Positions 53,543 to 62,824 of a DNA stretch of 64,000 bases are shown here, piece by piece. Position 1 is the stretch's first letter. Each line of letters starts with the position of its first letter. The notes beneath the pieces are model-generated. The model worked only from the letters and a program-made list of their open reading frames with translations, searched no databases and was not told where the DNA came from. Source of the stretch: Vibrio penaeicida (GTDB taxonomy: Bacteria; Pseudomonadota; Gammaproteobacteria; Enterobacterales; Vibrionaceae); assembly GCF_030689305.1 (NCBI RefSeq), contig NZ_JAUYVM010000019.1, positions 40,563-104,562 on the forward strand, read 5' to 3'. Made by a program: the position numbers and the translations under genes.

Positions 53543-53884
53543 TTAACCAACTCTATGAACACGAATATACCCATGAGCACAATCTCCCCTCGCATCAAAC
53601 CCTATATTCACGTTCTCTTTTGATGCATAAGCCGTTAATAATCGAGAAAGTAACATTTGCCTTCTATCACTCGGTACCGTATCCGGAATAACAAAATAGT
53701 TAGGTTTACAAGTTGGGTGAGATTTAGGTTGATTCTCTAACGTTAAATATATGTAGTCGCCATCCGTATATACAAAAACACCTTTAAGAACACCAGTCAT
53801 ATTCGAGTTATAATGCGCAAAAGCTGTTCCGCTCGCAAATATCAATAATACCGATTGCAATACAATGAATATCCATTTCTTCAT
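53543..53884 (-). CDS. Small secreted two-cysteine family protein, paralogue 3
   Basis: A 113-aa protein with a signal peptide (WIFIVLQSVLLIFASGTAFA). Mature layout: strands TGVLKGVFVYTDGDYIYLTLE, cysteine in PTCKPN, helix RQMLLSRLLTAYASKENVNI and cysteine in RGDCAHG (42 residues between). The ORF starts 14 bp upstream of paralogue 4's stop (read on the minus strand), consistent with an operon. Family not recognised. Confidence 0.6.
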   Translation of the reverse strand: MKKWIFIVLQSVLLIFASGTAFAHYNSNMTGVLKGVFVYTDGDYIYLTLENQPKSHPTCKPNYFVIPDTVPSDRRQMLLSRLLTAYASKENVNIGFDARGDCAHGYIRVHRVG

Positions 53885-53898
53885 AATTTACCTACTAT

Positions 53899-54234
53899 TT
53901 AAAAATACGTTTGTTGAAGAGCAATAAATGCCCCTTCGCAACTGCCATCTTCAGAGTGAATTCGGACCTTTTTACCCGAAATCTGCGCAGCCATAGCAAC
54001 ACTTAACACTTTATCGATAAACTCAGGGCTATGGCGGCTGAATGTGAAGCGGGCAATGCCATTGCAATCTTTGTTTAGGTGGGTAGCGCTATCATTGAAA
54101 TAAATACGAAGAGATTTGTCTGTTTTAAAATCGTAAACCTTGACCCCTTTTAACGTACCAAAACCGATATCTTTTGCATTAACAACAGGCGCTAGAAAAC
54201 TTAACGCCAATAAAATTATTGGAATTATTTTCAT
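53899..54234 (-). CDS. Small secreted two-cysteine family protein, paralogue 4
   Basis: A 111-aa protein with a signal peptide (MKIIPIILLALSFLAPVVNA). ATG at 54234 is chosen; a GTG at 54243 is possible. Layout: FGTLKGVKVYDFKTDKSLRIYF, cysteine in KDCNGI, helix FIDKVLSVAMAAQISGKKVRI and cysteine in GSCEGAF (41 residues between). The opening GTLKGVKVY aligns with GVLKGVFVY of paralogue 3, the clearest pairwise similarity in the cluster. Confidence 0.6.
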   Translation of the reverse strand: MKIIPIILLALSFLAPVVNAKDIGFGTLKGVKVYDFKTDKSLRIYFNDSATHLNKDCNGIARFTFSRHSPEFIDKVLSVAMAAQISGKKVRIHSEDGSCEGAFIALQQTYF

Positions 54235-54304
54235 AATTATCACTCTTTAAATTTAAGAAAGTTAATTAATTCTAATCATTAGTTTGTATTGAGAGAAATG
54301 TTTA

Positions 54305-54646
54305 TTACTTTGGATAAACAAATATCCCTTCAATTGAACAACTCCACCACCCTGTATGGTTTGTATTTTCATAGCGGATGACTCCTTTAAAGCTTTTCGT
54401 AGTCATCATGGTCAATAATAAGGAGTAATACTCTTTGTAATTTGGGTTACTTTTACTGAGCCGACCGCCCTTGCCCCCGTGACAACCTGGCATTGCACCC
54501 GCTTGAAATTCAATATACAACCCATCACCTTTGTCGTGATGAAACCCAACTGGATATAGAGTTTCAATTTCAGGCCCAGTTTTTACTTGTGCTTGAGCCG
54601 TAAAAGCACACGCAACCAAAGCCGTTGCGAGTAACATCTTATTCAT
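54305..54646 (-). CDS. Small secreted two-cysteine family protein, paralogue 5
   Basis: A 113-aa protein with a signal peptide (MNKMLLATALVACAFTAQAQ). It is the most diverged of the five: strands GPEIETLYPVGFHHDKGDGLYIEF, cysteine in PGCHGG, helix YKEYYSLLLTMMTTKSFKGV and cysteine in WWSCSIEG (47 residues between). A terminator at 54663 separates it from the immunity-like gene, so the cluster may have its own promoter in the short gap. Confidence 0.58.
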   Translation of the reverse strand: MNKMLLATALVACAFTAQAQVKTGPEIETLYPVGFHHDKGDGLYIEFQAGAMPGCHGGKGGRLSKSNPNYKEYYSLLLTMMTTKSFKGVIRYENTNHTGWWSCSIEGIFVYPK

Positions 54647-54662
54647 TGTCTATCCATAAATT

Positions 54663-54690
54663 AAAGAGGCTTGCTTTTACAAGCCTCTTT
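54663..54690. terminator. Intrinsic terminator after the immunity-like gene
   Basis: AAAGAGGCTTG (54663-54673) pairs perfectly with CAAGCCTCTTT (54680-54690). It lies 40 bp past the stop of the immunity-like gene on the minus strand. Confidence 0.8.
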
Positions 54691-54729
54691 TCCTTTTATT
54701 GATTTTTAGATTTAAAATTTAGATGTTGG

Positions 54730-55767
54730 TTAATAGTCGTCACCAAACACTTCGGCTTTACTTTTGTAACCTTTGGAAATTTCTCCCTTTACCATCCACT
54801 CAGGAACATAAAAGGTATCTACACTTGGTTCCAACCCCCAGCGGTGATAAGCCAAAGAAGCAAGACCTGTAATCAACCACGCTATCCACTGTTCGCTGTT
54901 GTAAGCGTTACTGCCATCTATATCATTATCGGTAATCTCATCGGGTCTGGTGTAACGTCCCCAAAACGCCTTATGGTCTTCCACTGCCGATCTGAGCTTT
55001 TCGGGGTACAGCGTTTCTCTTTGAGAACAGAACATAGCGTGGATCAGCGAGATGATAGGCAGATATCGGTATTGCACTTCATCTACGCGCTGATCATTGT
55101 TTCTTCTGGTTCTGCCTATTGCTTCAGGCTGGAATACCTTTTCTGCCGCATCTTTTAATAGGCTGTCCATATCTGCGTCGGGGTACATCACTCCCTTTAA
55201 CAGCCGTAACATGGCTTTATCGAATTGCTTGTCGTTGCTATTCGCTGTGTGAACATCTTTATCAATAAAGTATTCATCCATTTGGCACAGCTCAAGCACC
55301 CCATTGTAGTCTTGTAATATCAATGCTACTGAAAATATCCGCACCCAGTCATCCAAGCCTAAGTAGGCATCAAATTCCTTACCTACCGCTGGGTAAGAGT
55401 GCTGGTTGACGTTAATCGGCACAGATTGCCCCGCATTAAAGTTCAAACGGTAAAACGTTTGACCGAAGTGGTAAATCAGCTTCAAATGCCACTCTAAGTA
55501 AGCCTTAGGGTCTCCCCGCATTGCACGTTCACACAACAATTCGAAATGTGGCTTAACTTGCGAGATAGCTCTCATTTGATAGGATTTCATCTCTACCCCT
55601 TCTAAGTCCTCTCTCACGTAAGGCTTGGATTGATCTATTATTCTCGTCAACCATTCGTGTTCTGACGGTGGTTTGCGATCTTCAGCCAAATCAAGCCGCG
55701 CCATTTCTTCATCAATTTTTTTCCTTATTTCATCATTGTGATGAGGGATGACAACTTTATTATTCAT
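54730..55767 (-). CDS. Candidate immunity protein of the CDI-like locus (Imm49-like)
   Basis: A cytoplasmic, largely helical protein of about 345 aa with no signal peptide. ATG at 55767 overlaps the stop of the toxin-bearing exoprotein by 8 bp (TTG at 55776 is an alternative), the usual arrangement for CDI immunity genes. Segments such as FELLCERAMRGDPKAYLEWH, WVRIFSVALILQDYNGVLELCQ and EQWIAWLITGLASLAYHRWG look to me like the Imm49 family of polymorphic-toxin immunity proteins, from memory only. It is large for a CDI immunity protein. Position is the strongest evidence; the family assignment is tentative. Confidence 0.65.
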   Translation of the reverse strand: MNNKVVIPHHNDEIRKKIDEEMARLDLAEDRKPPSEHEWLTRIIDQSKPYVREDLEGVEMKSYQMRAISQVKPHFELLCERAMRGDPKAYLEWHLKLIYHFGQTFYRLNFNAGQSVPINVNQHSYPAVGKEFDAYLGLDDWVRIFSVALILQDYNGVLELCQMDEYFIDKDVHTANSNDKQFDKAMLRLLKGVMYPDADMDSLLKDAAEKVFQPEAIGRTRRNNDQRVDEVQYRYLPIISLIHAMFCSQRETLYPEKLRSAVEDHKAFWGRYTRPDEITDNDIDGSNAYNSEQWIAWLITGLASLAYHRWGLEPSVDTFYVPEWMVKGEISKGYKSKAEVFGDDY

Positions 55768-58700
55768 CAGCTTCAAATGCCTTCTCTTTATATTGAATGG
55801 TGGTTCCGTTGGGTTTTAACGAACCATCTGTACTGAGCAACGTTTTGATTTTTATGAATGACGCCGTCTCTTTATGTTCTTCCAATTTACGTAAGGTTTC
55901 ATTGTGTGCGCTCAATTCGTCTGAGTCAAAAACTCCCAGCATACGGTTTGCTTTTTTATTCCATTCTTTCATGGTATTGAACGTGTCTTCACTATGCATA
56001 TGGTGACCTTGCGCATAACGCTGACCATTTATTACCCGTGTGCTATCGGAAGGGTTCACCCCACCTTTGTATTCAGGAATAATCAACTTTTCGCTACCAT
56101 CAGCATAAGAAATTAAGAAAACGTCATCAAACTGGTCATTTGTTTTCCTTAAACCGGGGTAATCGGCTTTAAGCTTACGAACCTCAGTGACTCCGTTTTC
56201 ACCCACCTTAAATAAGGTGTTTCTAATAACACCTTCACCGGTAAGTTTACCTATTTCATGACTGAGCGCACCCACACGATTACTCGCTTCAAGATAGGCT
56301 TTTTCTTCTGTCGCTGTTCGTTGCTGGGCGTTGGCATCCTTTATGGTTTTTGCCTCTCTACGGAGAGATTCTAGATCTGTAATACTGGCTTTTATCGTCT
56401 CACCATCAAGAGTGATATCTGCCTTTATCTCGTTACTACATTGATAACCACATGCATTAAGAGGGTCTATTTTATCTTGAGTAGATACGCCATTTATCAC
56501 GGCATCTTTATATTGAGGTCGCTCTACGTAACCAACCAGCTCGGGCTTATGCCACTTTCTGCCGCTTTCATAATCGTAGTCCCAGTCACCCTTTATGTAT
56601 CGCTCAAAGTCAGCAGGTGAGATGCTAGGATTACCTACTTTTTCCATGTGGTCAGCGTACATTGTGGCAATATCTTCATCTGTTAGTTCGTGGGTTGGTT
56701 TTCTTTGTCCACCAGAACCTTTATAACTAGGCGGCTTACCATCATTATTCATGACTGAGTAAGCGGCATTATTGCCCTTTACTTTTACAACAAGTTCTGC
56801 AACTGACTCTACACCTTCAGCAAACTCAACACCGGCATACTCACCATCCAAATATTCTAAAAGCTGTATGGACGTCATCGATGCTATGGCTGTTTTCCAT
56901 TTCCTAAGCTCAAGAGCTTTATCAATAACGGAATCTTCCATGCCTTCTTTAGCAACATCCAAAGCAAACTGCTCTAACGCAGCTCTAGCTTCCTTCCGCT
57001 TTTTCGGGTCATCAGATGTAAACGCAGTAATAATGGCATCAGCAGATTGGATTAATTCTGGAAGTTCAGATAAGAACAAGTAACCTAATGTAGCTTGCGC
57101 TACGTAATACAGCCCCTGACCTAGGTAGTAAAACCAAATACCATTATTTTCTACCGCATTTTCAGCTGCATTAGCGGCATAATCAACATTCCCACCAAAG
57201 GCAAATACAGTAACTCCAGCGATCAATGCACTGGTCGAAACACCCTGATCTTTGAGTTTATCGATATACGCTTTGGTTTCACTAGACAACTGTATTTTTT
57301 GCGAACATGTAGTGCCTTCTGAGGATGCCGCTAACTGACACTGCTTAAGTTTGCCCACATCAGAAATCATTGAAAGTACGGCATCTTCAGCGTCTCGAAT
57401 CGCTTTATTGACATCTTCAAGATGATATCTGGCAATATACTCGCCAACTACAGCCCCGCCAGCACCAGAACTACAAGCAGCAGCATTGTCTTGACTATTT
57501 CCACCATTCGTTGCCGATACAGCTCCTTGGAGTACACAGCCGACTGCCGCATGAGCGATATACCCAGCCGCATCAGAAATCGGGTCATTCATGATGAGAT
57601 TTCCATCAGAATCATAATCGACTCGGATGCTCCCATCAGAATTAAGAGGCATCTCGCTTTTGGCTATATGGATCTGATTAGCAAGCTCCTTACCCACAAT
57701 ATTGATGGCAGACATTGCCATGGACTTGAGCGCAACTTTTTCAAAATCTAAGCTTGCGAAACCTTCGCCATTCAATAAGCTTTGAGCATTTGCAGAGACT
57801 GTTGCATGCATAACAGACTGGATCGATTGCTGTGCAAAGTCGGCAATCACATCACTTTCGATTACTTGGTCAAGGTAGCTATTTAGTCCGCTTTCTCCTG
57901 CTAAGAATTCCACTTTCAGGTTTTGCATTACACCAGCGGTTACCATGGCAGTAACCAAGTTTTGAATAGACTCTTGGCTTGCCACTTCCGTCAGAGTTTT
58001 GCCCACATCGAAGCCGTTGGCGAGAAGTGAACCACTTGCTTGAGTGACAATCGCCGAGTAGCCTGCATTAATCGCAGCAGCAAAAGCACCATTGCCTTGC
58101 AATAAGACAAGTCCATTACCACCTGTTGCCGCTGTAATTGCTAAACCAAGAATTGCCATACCAGCAGGTGTCAGGCCGCTGTTGTCGTAATCCCAGCGTT
58201 CAATTTCTAGCTGAATAGTATTCCAATGAACATCAACTTCTGGGTTATTCCGAAGCTCTGCTAGCCACTCCATTCCAGGTCTGGAGGATAAGTCATTTAA
58301 GGCTTTTTCAATGCTGGCAGAATCTTTACCCGAGACAATATCGACGTATACGCCATTACGGGCATCGACAAGTAAACCACCTTGGGCTCGGAATTTATTG
58401 TAATGCGCGTATTGCTCGGAGAAACCGCTACCTTGGTGCCTAAAGCTCAATGAACCTGTGTAAGACTCCTGCGAGTTTTCCATTGCCTGAGTAATAAAGG
58501 CTTCAAAATGCACATCATCCGCGAGAATTTTCGCCACGCCACCGGACTCTACGTTAACGGCAGACATGCGAACGGGACCCATATCTGTGCTTATGACAAG
58601 ATCTTGACCCGCTTTAAGCAGCGTTTGTACGATGTCTTCATGGTATTCACTGAACGATGAAGACTCCTTAGTTCCAAACAGCCCACCCGTTTGAACCTCG

Positions 58701-60052
58701 AAAGACTCGCTAGAGCTAAAGTTATCGATAGCTGCTGTTAAGTAAATACCTTCACTTGCAAGTATTTCGAGTACGCCTTCACTCTCTAAAATTGCGCCAG
58801 TAACAAAGATTTCGTTACCAACAATTGACAGTAAATCAATGGCTTTCAATTCAGATTGGATATTAACGAGCGATTTGGTCGCAGTTTGCCAGTGTTCCCC
58901 CTGTTGAGCGTGATCTTGCCTAACCTTTTGAGGAACAATCGTAACTTTTCCACCCGCATTGACTTTCAATTCACCGTTGGATTTTAAAGCGCTACCAGCA
59001 ATCATGATGTCGCCAGCACTGTAGATGTTAAGAGTGTCGATTCCGGTTATCGTCGCCAGTTTTCCAGCAAGCTCCGAGAAACCATGCTCGTAGTTGTGGC
59101 GGTATACGAGTGTTTTGTTGGTGATTTGGTTAGCAAGTAGTTGAACTTTTCGGCCGCTGATGTCACCGGATAGATTCTCTATTTCGTTTGCTTTAATAAA
59201 GATTTGATCTGAAGAGACAGAGCCATTGACGAGCTTAAATTTATCCGATGCCTTTATATGAAGCTGGCGGTCAGAAATAACATTACCGCCATTGATATAG
59301 AAGTTATGTGTTTTGATCACACCACTTCCAATATCTAATGTTGTATCGGTTACCGTTTCTTTGGCTAACGTAGCTTGAGTAAGGTAAACAAACGGGATCA
59401 CTATTTCTTGCCCCGTCGCCAGTTCCCTTATTTCTGGCCAAATCATATCTTTGGATAGAGCGTTTATTTGTGCCTGCGTTAAGTTTTGCCCAAATTTTAC
59501 CGTTGGATTTTTCTTAAACCACTCCAAGCCATTCTTGTACAACAAGCGGATCATGCCGTTGTAACCTTGCTCCGAGTGTTCTGCACTTAATCCGTTGCTT
59601 GATATATAGCTTCGGTTGAGCATTTGGTTTAACTGCAAGCGAACAATGTCTCGCTCCACATAAGGCGTACCAATAAACTTGGGCTTATTCGGCGCTTTGG
59701 GTATAAACGTGGTGATGTCGCCTACACTGATCGGGATCCACTTCACTCCATGGAACTGAGCGGCATTGTTTTGAGATGCATTAGTATAGAAGTAGTCAAA
59801 CCCATCAAAGATATCGGGAACTGGATACGGGAATATTTCTTTGTAGGTGTAGTTATTATTGTGAGGCGCGAGATCCAAACGTGCAGCAGCATTTAACGAG
59901 TCTTCCAACGCTTTCACATCTTTAGCATATCGAACACCCGCGTATATTGGCATACTCCATTGAGCCGCCAAGGTAACCAACAACACATTGGCAGTGAACT
60001 TTTTCGGGTTGCACTTCATTCTATGAAGAGCATTCTTGATTAGTTTTTTCAT
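55760..60052 (-). CDS. C-terminal half of a split CdiA/FhaB-like exoprotein with VENN motif and toxin tail
   Basis: A 1430-aa secreted protein with its own signal peptide (FTANVLLVTLAAQWSMPIYA) and GAGGG-type ribosome binding site (GAGGGCATCAAT). It has no TPS domain. It starts with the mid-protein CdiA segment (about 120-230: YVERDIVRLQLNQML, NALSKDMIWPEI, PFVYLTQATL), then FHA-2-like repeats, a DUF637 domain (about 620-790), a pretoxin segment (HAAVGCVLQGAVSATNGGN) and VENN at 967-970. The last 460 residues are the variable toxin region. Near its end PEYKGG (Glu1327, Lys1329) with Asp1309/1310 upstream resembles a PD-(D/E)xK nuclease core. The downstream overlapping gene is the likely immunity gene. 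Confidence 0.8.
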   Translation of the reverse strand: MKKLIKNALHRMKCNPKKFTANVLLVTLAAQWSMPIYAGVRYAKDVKALEDSLNAAARLDLAPHNNNYTYKEIFPYPVPDIFDGFDYFYTNASQNNAAQFHGVKWIPISVGDITTFIPKAPNKPKFIGTPYVERDIVRLQLNQMLNRSYISSNGLSAEHSEQGYNGMIRLLYKNGLEWFKKNPTVKFGQNLTQAQINALSKDMIWPEIRELATGQEIVIPFVYLTQATLAKETVTDTTLDIGSGVIKTHNFYINGGNVISDRQLHIKASDKFKLVNGSVSSDQIFIKANEIENLSGDISGRKVQLLANQITNKTLVYRHNYEHGFSELAGKLATITGIDTLNIYSAGDIMIAGSALKSNGELKVNAGGKVTIVPQKVRQDHAQQGEHWQTATKSLVNIQSELKAIDLLSIVGNEIFVTGAILESEGVLEILASEGIYLTAAIDNFSSSESFEVQTGGLFGTKESSSFSEYHEDIVQTLLKAGQDLVISTDMGPVRMSAVNVESGGVAKILADDVHFEAFITQAMENSQESYTGSLSFRHQGSGFSEQYAHYNKFRAQGGLLVDARNGVYVDIVSGKDSASIEKALNDLSSRPGMEWLAELRNNPEVDVHWNTIQLEIERWDYDNSGLTPAGMAILGLAITAATGGNGLVLLQGNGAFAAAINAGYSAIVTQASGSLLANGFDVGKTLTEVASQESIQNLVTAMVTAGVMQNLKVEFLAGESGLNSYLDQVIESDVIADFAQQSIQSVMHATVSANAQSLLNGEGFASLDFEKVALKSMAMSAINIVGKELANQIHIAKSEMPLNSDGSIRVDYDSDGNLIMNDPISDAAGYIAHAAVGCVLQGAVSATNGGNSQDNAAACSSGAGGAVVGEYIARYHLEDVNKAIRDAEDAVLSMISDVGKLKQCQLAASSEGTTCSQKIQLSSETKAYIDKLKDQGVSTSALIAGVTVFAFGGNVDYAANAAENAVENNGIWFYYLGQGLYYVAQATLGYLFLSELPELIQSADAIITAFTSDDPKKRKEARAALEQFALDVAKEGMEDSVIDKALELRKWKTAIASMTSIQLLEYLDGEYAGVEFAEGVESVAELVVKVKGNNAAYSVMNNDGKPPSYKGSGGQRKPTHELTDEDIATMYADHMEKVGNPSISPADFERYIKGDWDYDYESGRKWHKPELVGYVERPQYKDAVINGVSTQDKIDPLNACGYQCSNEIKADITLDGETIKASITDLESLRREAKTIKDANAQQRTATEEKAYLEASNRVGALSHEIGKLTGEGVIRNTLFKVGENGVTEVRKLKADYPGLRKTNDQFDDVFLISYADGSEKLIIPEYKGGVNPSDSTRVINGQRYAQGHHMHSEDTFNTMKEWNKKANRMLGVFDSDELSAHNETLRKLEEHKETASFIKIKTLLSTDGSLKPNGTTIQYKEKAFEADE

Positions 60053-60070
60053 ATTGATGCCCTCGAATTG

Positions 60071-62824
60071 TTAGTTTGCCGGGTGAATACCGTAAGTAAT
60101 ATCACCAGAAAGAATGGTTCCTTCATTATCTTTTTGGGGGCTCTCTATGCCAGTAACACTGAAATCGCCATCACCTAGGTAAAACAGTGCTGGTAATTTC
60201 CCTATTTCACTAATTGAAATGAGACTTTTTGACGTTGTAGTCCACCTTTCCGTTTTTCTTTTTAAGCAAATACTTAGAATACGCTTGGAGCAATATGTCT
60301 CTTCATGATCAATAGTATTTCTTTCAATTTTTGATTTTTGAAGTTTCAACCCTAAATTTTCAAAACTAGTAAGCTTTCCGGTTATATTTCCCAATATCTC
60401 TAGATTCCCAGCGAGATTACTAAAACTATTAGCTTTTTCACTGTTAATATGTAAATCCCCACCAACCAAGGTTCGTGGGACCGGCGTATTAGCCGCTATC
60501 CAGTTTTCTTTGATTTCGACATACGTTTGCCCCTTAGGCTTAAGGTATTTGTCACATCCTGATACGATATTTATTAGCTCTTGAACCCGAGAATTTTTCT
60601 GAGCGTCGCTTTGGAAATGCCTAACCAACTCATACTCCCAAACAGTCTCCCACTCACTAGGATGCCAAATTGATACACTCTTATACTTAGAAACCCACTC
60701 ACAAGTAGTCACCGAACCTGCTTCGAGAGTCCATTCAGTTTTGCATTCATATTCAGGTACATATTCATACTTAAATTCTAGCCACCCAGGTTTGTAGACA
60801 CTTTTTTGCACTCGATCATTAGAATAGTAATATGTTGAAGCATTTCGAATTTTGTCAATATTATCTTTGAAATTGATAAAGTTAAGTCTACTTATAGGTA
60901 TATGATCCTTTATATTTCCCCATTTGTGGTATTCAGAAAAATCTTCTTGCTTAAGCTTATTTTCTTTTGCAATACATTGAGAAGATATAGGGCTGGGCTG
61001 AGACCATGGAACATCATATTTATGTGTTCGCCCTTCAACATAATATCGATGATTTTGAAATTTCTCTGTATCCAATACTAAATTGCCATTTAATACCTCC
61101 AAACTCCCCGAACCGTTTTTTAATTCTTTTTTTGCTTTTATATGAAGTGTATTTTCAGCAGAAATAGATACTTGATGAGAGTGGGTAATCTTTGCCAAAT
61201 TATCTTCTGGATTACCGTTGCCCTCTCTATTACCTCTAGACTTAAACTGATTAATATCGTGAAACACATCTAAGCGTGGGTTAGAGTTGACGATGGTTGG
61301 TGCATCCATCGCGATATTAAAACCAAAGATATACGCTTCACGTTCTTCAGTAAGCCAGTTTTGCCTGCGATTATCGGGACATGAATCAGCTTTAATGAGT
61401 TCAGCCCCGATACCCAGTTGAATTTCATTTTGATCATAATGCACGTTGTTAGAGTTATCAGAATAACTCGTTGCCGTTGCCACCTCTAAAGCGCTAGGAG
61501 CACATCGCCATGGCTGACCATGACCATTGTGAATATCAGCACCAGCGGCTAAATACACATTATTCCCGACGACCATACCTCTGTTAACATTTATTAGCGA
61601 TTGTTCTGCTTGAATCAAAATGTCACGGCTAGCGAAAATTTCGCCACCTGCACGCATGTTACTTTCTTGTTCGCCAGGCTTCCCTGCGTTGTAGAAATTT
61701 TTCGCACTTATACGCGCATCACCCGTGGTGACTAAGCCACCGTTGTAAATATTGTCGCCCACCGCAAACGATACAGAATCAGCATCAATGCTCGCTTTTT
61801 GAAAACTATCGCTGGATGACGGTGAAATATAGAGGTTGTCGCTGCTCAAGCTGACCTGTGAGGGAGAAACAATGGTTGAATCTAGTAATGTGATTGCCCC
61901 ATACGAGGTAAGTTTGATCGAACCAAATGGGATCACGGACTTATCTTTATGTGAGCCCACAATAGAAATATCGGCTTTGGTATTCAAAATAGGCAAAGCT
62001 GAATTGGCAAGGGTGATATCGCCTGGTGCATGAATGTAAAGGCTGCCAGCATTTATGTTACGGTTAATCGTTAACGTGTTGTTTTTGCTTCCACCATTCC
62101 ATGTCGACTCCAATGTGTCGTAGTCAACAATGTAATCCCCTACGTTGATTCTAAGATGGGTTTGGGCGGCAACGTGGCTTCCATTTGAATCCAGCGTATA
62201 ACCACCACCGCTAAGCTTCTTCGCTTTTACAAACGTATCAATGGGCGCATGTTGAACAAACCCCTCACTGACCAAATCAATGATGTCGGCATCGGAAGTG
62301 GTTAGCCCATTGCCTTGAATGGTAATGGTGCCATTCTTTGTTGTGATTTCTTGATAGTTATTGCTTAAAGATCCTGCGGCAAGCGTGACTCTCCCAGCGT
62401 TTTTGAAGTTGCATGAATCACACACAATGCCAGCAGGGCTGACAAACAAGATGTCGCTTCGTTTACCTAACACCTCGATGTTACCAATCACCATCGGCTG
62501 GCTAGACAGGTTTTCAATGACAGTTATGTTAGAAGGCTCAATGAGCTTTGGGTTGATTTTGGGGTTGTTGTTGATGTACAGCGTGTTATCGCGGTTATCA
62601 AAACGAGAAAACTTGGTTCGACTGCTTGTTACACCGGCTGACGTTTCTGGGTATACGTAAAACACGCTCACGCCGTCGGATGTTTTTTTTGCGTTCACAC
62701 TTTCAGGTTTTACCCCTGTCACGCTATCAGCGTAGGTAAAGCTGGTAGGTAGCATTAAGGATGCAGCAATCACGAAGGAAATTCGCCTGCTTTTAAGCCC
62801 AACTGACTTGGTTATTTTCTTCAT
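60071..62824 (-). CDS. N-terminal half of a split CdiA/FhaB-like exoprotein: TPS domain and FHA-1-like region
   Basis: A 917-aa protein with a signal peptide (ISFVIAASLMLPTSFTYA) and GGAAAATA before its ATG. The TPS haemagglutination-activity domain is clear: NITVIENLSSQPMVIGNIEVLG and, at about 127-137, SPAGIVCDSCNF, a variant of NPNGIxCxGCxF. A beta-helical FHA-1-like region follows (to about 500). Residues about 600-770 are an AT-rich, Trp/Tyr/Glu-rich segment (CKTEWTLEAG, WHPSEWETVWEYELV) that could be the receptor-binding part. The protein stops normally and the second half starts 18 bp later, so this is a split gene and not an obvious frameshift. A TpsB partner transporter is not in the window. 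Confidence 0.82.
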   Translation of the reverse strand: MKKITKSVGLKSRRISFVIAASLMLPTSFTYADSVTGVKPESVNAKKTSDGVSVFYVYPETSAGVTSSRTKFSRFDNRDNTLYINNNPKINPKLIEPSNITVIENLSSQPMVIGNIEVLGKRSDILFVSPAGIVCDSCNFKNAGRVTLAAGSLSNNYQEITTKNGTITIQGNGLTTSDADIIDLVSEGFVQHAPIDTFVKAKKLSGGGYTLDSNGSHVAAQTHLRINVGDYIVDYDTLESTWNGGSKNNTLTINRNINAGSLYIHAPGDITLANSALPILNTKADISIVGSHKDKSVIPFGSIKLTSYGAITLLDSTIVSPSQVSLSSDNLYISPSSSDSFQKASIDADSVSFAVGDNIYNGGLVTTGDARISAKNFYNAGKPGEQESNMRAGGEIFASRDILIQAEQSLINVNRGMVVGNNVYLAAGADIHNGHGQPWRCAPSALEVATATSYSDNSNNVHYDQNEIQLGIGAELIKADSCPDNRRQNWLTEEREAYIFGFNIAMDAPTIVNSNPRLDVFHDINQFKSRGNREGNGNPEDNLAKITHSHQVSISAENTLHIKAKKELKNGSGSLEVLNGNLVLDTEKFQNHRYYVEGRTHKYDVPWSQPSPISSQCIAKENKLKQEDFSEYHKWGNIKDHIPISRLNFINFKDNIDKIRNASTYYYSNDRVQKSVYKPGWLEFKYEYVPEYECKTEWTLEAGSVTTCEWVSKYKSVSIWHPSEWETVWEYELVRHFQSDAQKNSRVQELINIVSGCDKYLKPKGQTYVEIKENWIAANTPVPRTLVGGDLHINSEKANSFSNLAGNLEILGNITGKLTSFENLGLKLQKSKIERNTIDHEETYCSKRILSICLKRKTERWTTTSKSLISISEIGKLPALFYLGDGDFSVTGIESPQKDNEGTILSGDITYGIHPAN

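Noticed and set aside
60053..60070. Idea that the two exoprotein ORFs are one frameshifted gene
   Set aside because: The second ORF has its own GAGGG ribosome binding site and a clear signal peptide, and the first ends with a normal stop, so a simple frameshift does not explain the layout.
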